A DNA stretch of 64,000 nucleotides from the NCBI GenBank assembly GCA_914767715.1, contig OU612068.1, positions 30,504,001 through 30,568,000 on the forward strand, read 5' to 3'. Below are positions 51,901 to 62,300 of the stretch, piece by piece; the first letter of the stretch is position 1; the number at the start of each line of letters is the position of its first letter. A program made the translations under genes and the position numbers. The notes below the pieces were generated by a model that was given only the letters and a program-made list of their open reading frames with translations, was not told the DNA's origin and did no database searches. Source of the DNA: Membranipora membranacea. Taxonomy: Eukaryota; Bryozoa; Gymnolaemata; Cheilostomatida; Membraniporidae.

Positions 51901-54900
51901 GTTTCCTTGTTGATGCAAAGAACGATAGGATCACTTAGGCGGTCAAGAATTTGACGTCTACTCTGTTAATGACCTGTTAACATCCATCAACTCTTTGCAA
52001 ATGGTATGTTGTTTTCTTAAAGCAACAGTAGGCCCAAAGTTTATTAGTGTTTGATTTGAGGAACTACATCATACCTTAGAAGAGTAGGAGAAGTGCGCCT
52101 TTCCGCACATAGGCTACTTGAATAAGCTCAATGTAATTATCCCAAACATTTACACTTTACATTAAATATACTCTTACTTCAATTAGCTAGAATTGAGTAC
52201 TAGCTAACATTAACTCATCTAGCTAAATTTAATTTACGAAAATATTTACTCCTCTACGGTACGAGTCAATGCTAGATGTTTAGACACTTTGAATAGTTTT
52301 CATTCTAACGTGGCACTGAGGCGACCGTCATAGCAGCTGATTCAATTCATTTGTGCAATCACAACGTAAAATCGCAAAGCTCATGCAAAACTACCAAACC
52401 TGACAAGATCACATCTGATCAGATAAAAGATAATTTGCCGATGCGATACATTGGAAAAAGCATCTTTTGTTCGATCAGATACTTTCACATTGCCCTTATT
52501 GCATAATATAAACATTCTCCTCTTGCAGGTGTAGTGAGAGTCTTGCTGTACAGATCCAGACTGCCACGCTGTCATATCTTATACGTTGACTGCATGCTGC
52601 CAACTCATCAACTGCTGCAAAGAACACTTCAACAAATCTTGTCCGCATTCGTACGGCCATACGATTTGAGCAGCAGTCTCAACCATCTTAATATAAGCCT
52701 CAAGTTCTGCATTCAGCGTGCAATGAGGTATTGTAATGTCGACATGACGTCAACATACATATTATGTAAATACCTACTAAGGATTTTCCTATGACTGTCT
52801 TCTGACCTGTACACAGCGCTGTGCTTGATATATTCTCGTGTTATTTTTACTTGACTCTCATGTTTTAGTAGCAACTTTTCAGGCTGAATAAAAGGAATAG
52901 TTTTTTTGTTGAGGACATTGAGGTCAACATCGAGGTTCTATAGTTTTAATTTTGAGAAATAGTCTGCTTAAATTTGTATCTTATTAAATACAATATAACC
53001 TATCTTACAAGCTTTGTACCCATGATGTTAATAAATATTTCGCAAAATAAAACCCTTTCCTTGAATTGCCAAATAATACCGTTTCTGTTATATCGCTGAT
53101 CAAGTCGCAGCATAGATAACTAAATGGACATTACTAGCTAACACGAAGGATTACTCTATATGAAATGATGACCAAGCAGTGTTGCGGGCCGTAGCTAACC
53201 TTTATTGGCGACTATCAAGTCATTAACAACCTGGTGGTCAAATAGTTCACTGCTAAGAATTTCTTTGCCAGCCATCAAAAGTCAATTGTTTAGATGACTC
53301 ATAAGGCAATTAATCCTCATCTGCAAATTAAAAAAGTGTTTCTATTGCTCATTGTATACCTCCCCCTATGCATGTGTTAAGATAATACTGTATATCTATA
53401 AAAAACTATGAAATATCCCAGGAGTTGTCATGACACGTAAAATGAGAAGACAACTTATTCTCTTTCTTTCCTTTGCCCCTCCCCTTTTCTCTCTTTTCTC
53501 CTCCCCCTTTTCCCCGCTCTCACCGAGAAGTATATCCCCGAGCCCGCCGCCATCCTGCCACCTGGACCAGCTAGGTGAGCCTGTAGACAATATGGATCAG
53601 CTTTAGCGGCGTTGCCTGCAAAGCCAATTGGACCTGGGTTCGAGACCATTACATAACTGAACATTTTGATCATCAACATGTTAATTAGTGTATCGTAATA
53701 AGAACGTACCAGACCTGGGTCCAAGTCATGGTAAGTCAAGTCATCTTCAAGTCAAATCAAAGTCACGACTTGACTTAACAAAATTATGACTTGACTTGAT
53801 GTCGAAAACAAATAGACAACACTTGACTTGACTTGACTTAACCAAAAAATTGACTTTGACTTGACTTGACTTGGGAGTTGTCCTGACTTTGGTCAAGTCA
53901 ACATAAGTCAATGTGTGAAATTTTATAACATAATGTAGAAAGAGGAAGGATAATCATAACTGAGAACCCCAACTCTGAAACCCCAACTCCGAAACAGAAA
54001 ACCCAACTTCTCAGCTATGGGTAAGTAGTCAGAGTTCCTGCGTTACATATTAGTTGTCTTCTCTTGTTGTCTTGTAATCAGTAAAATGAAAAATGTATCC
54101 CATGATGCAATATTAATATAGTCTAATCATATAGTGCAGGTTTATTCAGAAGACTGCTTGTATCATCATCAACATCATCATCATCATCATCAGACAGAAA
54201 TCCTTCTAGTCTAAGGATGTTTCACACTTTGTCTTTTTGTGCTTCTCACAACAGCAGAAGGCTGGAATTTCTTTTTGTGAAATTCACTTCCAAGCAATTC
54301 CATAACATACACCACCCATCGTGAACTAACCAAGTAACAATGCTGAATTGCGTACACACCAATACCTTCTTTCGTTTGTGGGGAGGGGAGCAAATCCCGA
54401 TTAGTAGAGCAACTCCTGAGGACCTAACTAACTCCTCCACGATTTGGAGTCACCCGGGATTGAAATAAATTCCGAGTCGATTTTCACGGTTAATGAGCGT
54501 GACTTTGCCATGACTTGTAAGTCACCCATCTTTGACTTGACTTGACTTACAAAAATCATGACTTGACTTGACTTGATGGCGAAAAAAATAGACACCAATT
54601 GACTTGACTTGACTTGGTGTAAATGTGACTTGACTTGACTTGACTTAGCATCGACAATGACTTGACTTGACTTGCGATAACTTGGACCCAGGTCTGGTAC
54701 GTACCATAGGGTTTGCTGGCTGATTCTTACTGCCTATAAATTGCCGTCACCTTGGGAGTTTGAGAAGCCATAACTTCCTCAATATTTGGATTTTAAAGCT
54801 GGAGTTCACTCGCATGATAGAATAAAATATGGAGAAGAAGATGTGATACAAAAGAGCAGCCTCAAACTAAGTCAGGAACGCAGGAAATCCCATTTTCAAC

Positions 54901-56246
54901 GATGTCATGTCACCTGACGTAATTCAATCATTTTACATGTAATTCAACTGTTCTGTATTTCCTGCTGCTCTCAATAATCTCCTATATAGTATCAATTTAA
55001 CTTTGAATAATTATACAACTCACAGTCTTTGACCTTTTCGGGGCGTCCAAAAATGGCGAATTTGATGAAAAGAAAACACTTTGAGAAAACGTCCGGTACC
55101 CTAGATGTGCTTGATCATGTCTTGGCATTGGGATTACTTCTATGGCTATCATTTCAGAATAAAAATTTTCATAACGGGGTGACCAATTTTTAAAACCTCC
55201 AAAGGGCCAGTTTCAGCTGATTACTGATTGCTACTAAAATCTTGTTCAATGTCCAAATTTCGCAAAATCAGTGAGAATATACTGCATTGCATCATCATGA
55301 CTTATGATGGCCGTGACATCGCTTCATATGAGTTAATTTTGTCGGGATTGTAGTGTGGGGAAATTTCCAATGATACATTATAGAACTGAATAATAATATG
55401 ATTGATTTGTGCCGATACTCTACCATAAGTGTATCCAGATATGGTGCAAAACTTTCTCTGAGACATAAGAATTACCCATTACAAAGATATTATTTCTAAT
55501 ACCCCATCTATACTTGGATAGTAAATTCTAAGAATACATCACAGTTTTTTATATAAACAATATTTATCTGTTTTTAACTAATACAACAACTGAATTGAAG
55601 CTTCTTTTTTTTCTATTTGCTAATTATATTCTATCTCATTGTAGGTGTTACGTTGGTGGAGTGTAAGAGCGGCTATGGATTAGACTATGAGACAGAACTG
55701 AAGATGATCAGAGTTATCAACAGAGGGAAAAAAGACCCACAAGTTAAGAATGACATCTCCGTAACCTACTGTGGTGCTCACGCAGTGCCAAAGTAAGTGT
55801 CTGAATACCACATACTCTACACAATAATATTTTCGATATGTTCTGCGATCGACCGTTCTACCTGCAGGAATGGTGGCCAATATATTTCCAAGTGATAGGT
55901 TTCATTTGTTTTCCTCATACTCAGACTCGATGAATCACTTCAGGCCCTTTGCTCCAGTGACAAATATATGTCTCAACAGTTTAAATAGGGTGGCAGTCTC
56001 ATCGGGAATGTGATAGTATGACCCAAGAACAATCATTCAAGGTTGTTATTAGTCAGTAGCGTATAGTTGCTACAAGTGAGATAACTTCCAATTGTTGATG
56101 ACCATTTATCTTGGCGTTTGTTTGTAGAGGCAGTACAGCAGAGGCAGCTACAAGAGACATAGTCGAGAATCACATCCCACGACTACGGGAGCTGTGTAAT
56201 AAAGGTGAACTACACATTGACAATATAGATGTCTTCTGTGAGAAAG
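33950..56246 (+). CDS. AMDHD1: Imidazolonepropionase (histidine degradation), 3' end outside window
   Basis: Six exons in phase: 33950-34098, 36204-36307, 36635-36699, 37041-37176, 55645-55792 and 56128-56246, giving about 240 of some 426 expected residues. The start is MAEYKLLIHSAKQIVPVANG; then NGMIAGVG, IIPGLVDGHTHTVWDGDRVH (the HxH metal-binding motif of amidohydrolases), ASYMDIHKSGGGI, GVTLVECKSGYGLDYETELK, VTYCGAHAVPKGSTAEA and ELHIDNIDVFCEKG. All match animal AMDHD1/bacterial HutI in order. The enzyme hydrolyses 4-imidazolone-5-propanoate to N-formimidoyl-glutamate (family knowledge). Coding sequence is intact across the giant intron 4 (37177-55644). The remaining exons must lie beyond the satellite that fills intron 6. 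Confidence 0.95.
34590..35880 (-). mobile_element. Third LINE: degenerate reverse transcriptase fragment in AMDHD1 intron 1
   Basis: Minus strand: NYRPISSLPILSKTFE near 35800-35850, then frame 35304-35783 with FGFRQNHSTEQ, LDVRKAFDTINHKLLL, GVPQGSILG and YADDTL, the ordered RT core motifs. It continues in other frames (35053-35304, then 34638-35021: RPILEYCSSIYLEG). At least two frameshifts (near 35305 and 35030) and loss of the 5' half make it inactive. The family differs from the other two LINE fragments. It is antisense to AMDHD1. Confidence 0.9.
36390..36530 (+). mobile_element. SINE-like fragment related to 24066-24215
   Basis: TTGCCTGCAATCTGAGAGAA and TACTGGCGCTGAATATGGCT resemble the downstream part of the 24066 element, in AMDHD1 intron 2 about 80 bp after the exon-2 donor. 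The A-box part is not clear here. Borders are approximate. Confidence 0.4.
37323..37449. repeat. Dispersed repeat, left inverted copy
   Basis: GACTTAGTTTGAGGCTGCTC through GAGGAAGTTATGGCCTCTCA recurs inverted at 54743-54868 with indels and substitutions. The two copies lie outside the 3,182-bp array on either side. Confidence 0.75.
37566..37653 (-). mobile_element. tRNA-derived SINE-like fragment, left of array
   Basis: The minus strand contains GGACCCGGGTTCGATTCCC (a Pol III B box/T-arm), GGCGGCGTCGTTGCTTAG upstream and CTGAATTTTGATCATCATC downstream. The homologous right copy lies at 53592-53690. The array begins at 37636, inside this element, so the first 18 bases of each array unit are the 5' end of this SINE. 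Confidence 0.6.
37636..53545. repeat. Five tandem copies of a 3,182-bp unit
   Basis: Unit starts are at 37636, 40818, 44000, 47182 and 50364; the array ends at 53545, followed by the GCCGCC that also begins every unit. All small open frames recur at offsets of exactly 3,182 with identical translations, and I found no difference between copies by eye. The unit is not a known transposon: no long frame and no terminal repeats. It holds a Cys/Leu-poor polypyrimidine tract at its right end, a perfect short palindrome near 38252-38300, a 19-bp direct duplication near 38155, and several exon-like pieces with splice consensus. It lies wholly in AMDHD1 intron 4. The 6-bp microhomology suggests tandem duplication from one copy; misassembly is possible. 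Confidence 0.93.
53592..53690 (+). mobile_element. tRNA-derived SINE-like element, right of array
   Basis: TAGCGGCGTTGCCTGCAAAG, then GGACCTGGGTTCGAGACC with a B box at 53637-53647, then CTGAACATTTTGATCATCA. Related to the inverted copy at 37566-37653. The CTGCAAA loop-like string hints at a tRNA-Cys origin. It does not fold as a complete tRNA gene. Confidence 0.6.
53710..54696. mobile_element. Non-autonomous hAT element with CTTGA subterminal repeats
   Basis: Begins CAGACCTGGGTCCAAGTCAT and ends with the inverse (ACTTGGACCCAGGTCTG). Flanks GAACGTAC (53702-53709) and GTACGTAC (54697-54704) are an 8-bp target-site duplication with one mismatch. Both subterminal regions are packed with GACTTGACTTGACTTG. 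The ends resemble the CAGAGGTGGG-type hAT termini known in animals. The centre (about 54000-54450) has a CATCAT microsatellite and no transposase. Confidence 0.85.
54743..54868. repeat. Dispersed repeat, right inverted copy
   Basis: Inverse relative of 37323-37449, running from GAGTTTGAGAAGCCATAACT to AGCCTCAAACTAAGTC. 54869-55644 is AT-rich intron sequence with nothing further recognised. Confidence 0.75.
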
Positions 56247-56252
56247 GTAATT

Positions 56253-56361
56253 CAGTATTCTAGTCAGTATTCTAATTCAGTAATTCTAGTATATTTGTTT
56301 CATCATTCAATTTTCAAGTATATGTCTACCAAAAAGAAGGCGGAACAAAAGAATTAACCGT
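56253..56361. repeat. Intron 6 leader sequence, duplicated inside the satellite
   Basis: TCAGTATTCTAGTCAGTATT through CCAAAAAGAAGGCGGAACAA just after the exon-6 donor recurs nearly unchanged at about 57583-57695. It marks a direct duplication of leader plus satellite. Confidence 0.9.
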
Positions 56362-59300
56362 AGACTACTATAAGGACATCTAAATTCACCGCAAGAAAGC
56401 GATATAATACTATACTATAAGGCCATCTAAATTCACCGTAAGAAAACAATAAGACTACTATAAGGCCATCTAAATTCACCGTAAGTAAACGATAAGACTA
56501 CTATAAGGACATCTAAATTCACCGTAAGAAAGCGATAAGACTACTATAAGGACATCTAAATTCACCGTAAGAAAACAATAAGACTACTATAAGGACATCT
56601 AAATTCACCGTAAGAAAGCGATAAGACTACTATAAGGACATCTAAATTCACCGTAAGAAAACGATAAGACTACTATAAGGACATCTAAATTCACCGTAAG
56701 AAAACAATAAGACTACTATAAGGACATCTAAATTCACCGTAAGAAAACGATAAGACTACTATAAGGACATCTAAATTCACCGTAAGAAAACGATAAGACT
56801 ACTATAAGGACATCTAAATTCACCGTAAGAAAACAATAAGACTACTATAAGGACATCTAAATTCACCGTAAGAAAGCGATAAGACTACTATAAGGACATC
56901 TAAATTCACCGTAAGAAAACAATAAGACTACTATAAGGACATCTAAATTCACCGTAAGAAAACAATAAGACTACTATAAGGACATCTAAATTCACCGTAA
57001 GAAAACGATAATACTACTATAAGGACATCTAAATTCACCGTAAGAAAACAATAAGACTACTATAAGGACATCTAAATTCACCGTAAGAAAGCGATAATAC
57101 TACTATAAGGACATCTAAATTCACCGTAAGAAAACAATAAGCCTACTATAAGGACATCTAAATTCACCGTAAGAAAACGATAAGACTACTATAAGGACAT
57201 CTAAATTCACCGTAAGAAAAGGATAATACTACTATAAGGACATCTAAATTCACCGTAAGAAAGCGATAAGACTACTATAAGGACATCTAAATTCACCGTA
57301 AGAAAACAATAAGACTACTATAAGGACATCTAAATTCACCGTAAGAAAACGATAAGACTACTATAAGGACATCTAAATTCACCGTAAGAAAAGGATAATA
57401 CTACTATAAGGACATCTAAATTCACCGTAAGAAAGCGATAAGACTACTATAAGGACATCTAAATTCACCGTAAGAAAACAATAAGACTACTATAAGGACA
57501 TCTAAATTCACCGTAAGAAAGCGATAAGACTACTATAAGGACATCTAAATTCACCGTAAGAAAGCGATAAGACTCAGTTTTCAGTATTCTAGTCAGTATT
57601 CTAATTCAGTAATTCTAGTATATTTGTTTCATCATTCAATTTTCAAGTATATGTCTACCAAAAAGAAGGCGGAACAAAAGAATTAACCGTAGACTACTAT
57701 AAGGACATCTAAATTCACCGCAAGAAAGCGATATAATACTATACTATAAGGCCATCTAAATTCACCGTAAGTAAACGATAAGACTACTATAAGGACATCT
57801 AAATTCACCGTAAGAAAGCGATAATACTACTATAAGGACATCTAAATTCACCGTAAGAAAACAATAAGACTACTATAAGGACATCTAAATTCACCGTAAG
57901 AAAACAATAAGACTACTATAAGGACATCTAAATTCACCGTAAGAAAACGATAAGACTACTATAAGGACATCTAAATTCACCGTAAGAAAAGGATAATACT
58001 ACTATAAGGACATCTAAATTCACCGTAAGAAAGCGATAAGACTACTATAAGGACATCTAAATTCACCGTAAGAAAACGATAAGACTACTATAAGGACATC
58101 TAAATTCACCGTAAGAAAACAATAAGACTACTATAAGGACATCTAAATTCACCGTAAGATAACGATAATACTACTATAAGGACATCTAAATTCACCGTAA
58201 GAAAACAATAAGACTACTATAAGGACATCTAAATTCACCGTAAGAAAGCGATAATACTACTATAAGGACATCTAAATTCACCGTAAGAAAACGATAAGAC
58301 TACTATAAGGACATCTAAATTCACCGTAAGATAACGATAATACTACTATAAGGACATCTAAATTCACCGTAAGAAAACAATAAGACTACTATAAGGACAT
58401 CTAAATTCACCGTAAGAAAGCGATAATACTACTATAAGGACATCTAAATTCACCGTAAGAAAACAATAAGACTACTATAAGGACATCTAAATTCACCGTA
58501 AGAAAACAATAAGACTACCATAAGGACATCTAAATTCACCGTAAGAAAACAATAAGACTACTATAAGGACATCTAAATTCACCGTAAGAAAACAATAAGA
58601 CTACTATAAGGCCATCTAAATTCACCGTAAGAAAACAATAAGACTACTATAAGGACATCTAAATTCACCGTAAGAAAACGATAATACTACTATAAGGACA
58701 TCTAAATTCACCGTAAGAAAACAATAAGACTACTATAAGGACATCTAAATTCACCGTAAGAAAGCGATAATACTACTATAAGGACATCTAAATTCACCGT
58801 AAGAAAACAATAAGACTACTATAAGGACATCTAAATTCACCGTAAGAAAACGATAAGACTACTATAAGGACATCTAAATTCACCGTAAGAAAAGGATAAT
58901 ACTACTATAAGGACATCTAAATTCACCGTAAGAAAACGATAAGACTACTATAAGGACATCTAAATTCACCGTAAGAAAACAATAAGACTACTATAAGGAC
59001 ATCTAAATTCACCGTAAGAAAGCGATAATACTACTATAAGGACATCTAAATTCACCGTAAGAAAACAATAAGACTACTATAAGGACATCTAAATTCACCG
59101 TAAGAAAGCGATAATACTACTATAAGGACATCTAAATTCACCGTAAGAAAACAATAAGACTACTATAAGGACATCTAAATTCACCGTAAGAAAGCGATAA
59201 TACTACTATAAGGACATCTAAATTCACCGTAAGAAAACAATAAGACTACTATAAGGACATCTAAATTCACCGTAAGAAAACAATAAGACTACTATAAGGA

Positions 59301-62300
59301 CATCTAAATTCACCGTAAGAAAACAATAAGACTACTATAAGGACATCTAAATTCACCGTAAGAAAACAATAAGACTACTATAAGGACATCTAAATTCACC
59401 GTAAGAAAACGATAATACTACTATAAGGACATCTAAATTCACCGTAAGAAAACAATAAGACTACTATAAGGACATCTAAATTCACCGTAAGAAAGCGATA
59501 ATACTACTATAAGGACATCTAAATTCACCGTAAGAAAACAATAAGACTACTATAAGGACATCTAAATTCACCGTAAGAAAACGATAAGACTACTATAAGG
59601 ACATCTAAAATCACCGTAAGAAAAGGATAATACTACTATAAGGACATCTAAATTCACCGTAAGAAAGCGATAAGACTACTATAAGGACATCTAAATTCAC
59701 CGTAAGAAAACAATAAGACTACTATAAGGACATCTAAATTCACCGTAAGAAAGCGATAAGACTACTATAAGGACATCTAAATTCACCGTAAGAAAACGAT
59801 AAGACTACTATAAGGACATCTAAATTCACCGTAAGAAAAGGATAATACTACTATAAGGACATCTAAATTCACCGTAAGAAAGCGATAAGACTACTATAAG
59901 GACATCTAAATTCACCGTAAGAAAACAATAAGACTACTATAAGGACATCTAAATTCACCGTAAGAAAGCGATAAGACTACTATAAGGACATCTAAATTCA
60001 CCGTAGGAAAGCGATAAGACTACTATAAGGACATCTAAATTCACCGTAAGAAAACGATAAGACTACTATAAGGCCATCTAAATTCACCGTAAGAAAAGGA
60101 TAATACTACTATAAGGACATCTAAATTCACCGTAAGAAAGCGATAAGACTACTATAAGGACATCTAAATTCACCGTAAGAAAACGATAAGACTACTATAA
60201 GGACATCTAAATTCACCGTAAGATAACGATAATACTACTATAAGGACATCTAAATTCACCGTAAGATAACGATAATACTACTATAAGGACATCTAAATTC
60301 ACCGTAAGAAAACAATAAGACTACTATAAGGCCATCTAAATTCACCGTAAGTAAGCGATAAGACTACTATAAGGACATCTAAATTCACCGTAAGAAAACA
60401 ATAAGACTACTATAAGGCCATCTAAATTCACCGTAAGAAAGCGATAAGACTACTATAAGGACATCTAAATTCACCGTAAGAAAACAATAAGACTACTATA
60501 AGGACATCTAAATTCACCGTAAGAAAGCGATAAGACTACTATAAGGACATCTAAATTCACCGTAAGAAAACAATAAGACTACTATAAGGACATCTAAATT
60601 CACCGTAAGAAAACAATAAGACTACTATAAGGACATCTAAATTCACCGTAAGAAAGCGATAAGACTACTATAAGGACATCTAAATTCACCGTAAGAAAAC
60701 AATAAGACTACTATAAGGACATCTAAATTCACCGTAAGAAAACAATAAGACTACTATAAGGACATCTAAATTCACCGTAAGATAACGATAATACTACTAT
60801 AAGGACATCTAAATTCACCGTAAGAAAACAATAAGACTACTATAAGGCCATCTAAATTCACCGTAAGAAAGCGATAAGACTACTATAAGGACATCTAAAT
60901 TCACCGTAAGAAAACAATAAGACTACTATAAGGACATCTAAATTCACCGTAAGAAAGCGATAAGACTACTATAAGGACATCTAAATTCACCGTAAGAAAA
61001 CGATAAGACTACTATAAGGACATCTAAATTCACCGTAAGAAAAGGATAATACTACTATAAGGACATCTAAATTCACCGTAAGAAAGCGATAAGACTACTA
61101 TAAGGACATCTAAATTCACCGTAAGAAAGCGATAAGACTACTATAAGGACATCTAAATTCACCGTAAGAAAACAATAAGACTACTATAAGGACATCTAAA
61201 TTCACCGTAAGAAAACAATAAGACTACTATAAGGACATCTAAATTCACCGTAAGAAAGCGATAAGACTACTATAAGGACATCTAAATTCACCGTAGGAAA
61301 GCGATAAGACTACTATAAGGACATCTAAATTCACCGTAAGAAAACGATAAGACTACTATAAGGCCATCTAAATTCACCGTAAGAAAAGGATAATACTACT
61401 ATAAGGACATCTAAATTCACCGTAAGAAAGCGATAAGACTACTATAAGGACATCTAAATTCACCGTAAGAAAACGATAAGACTACTATAAGGACATCTAA
61501 ATTCACCGTAAGATAACGATAATACTACTATAAGGACATCTAAATTCACCGTAAGATAACGATAATACTACTATAAGGACATCTAAATTCACCGTAAGAA
61601 AACAATAAGACTACTATAAGGCCATCTAAATTTACCGTAAGATAACGATAATACTACTATAAGGACATCTAAATTCACCGTAAGAAAACAATAAGACTAC
61701 TATAAGGCCATCTAAATTCACCGTAAGAAAGCGATAAGACTACTATAAGGACATCTAAATTCACCGTAAGAAAACAATAAGACTACTATAAGGACATCTA
61801 AATTCACCGTAAGAAAGCGATAAGACTACTATAAGGACATCTAAATTCACCGTAAGAAAACAATAAGACTACTATAAGGACATCTAAATTCACCGTAAGA
61901 AAACAATAAGACTACTATAAGGACATCTAAATTCACCGTAAGAAAGCGATAAGACTACTATAAGGACATCTAAATTCACCGTAAGAAAACAATAAGACTA
62001 CTATAAGGACATCTAAATTCACCGTAAGAAAACAATAAGACTACTATAAGGACATCTAAATTCACCGTAAGATAACGATAATACTACTATAAGGACATCT
62101 AAATTCACCGTAAGAAAACAATAAGACTACTATAAGGCCATCTAAATTCACCGTAAGAAAGCGATAAGACTACTATAAGGACATCTAAATTCACCGTAAG
62201 AAAACAATAAGACTACTATAAGGACATCTAAATTCACCGTAAGAAAGCGATAAGACTACTATAAGGACATCTAAATTCACCGTAAGAAAACAATAAGACT

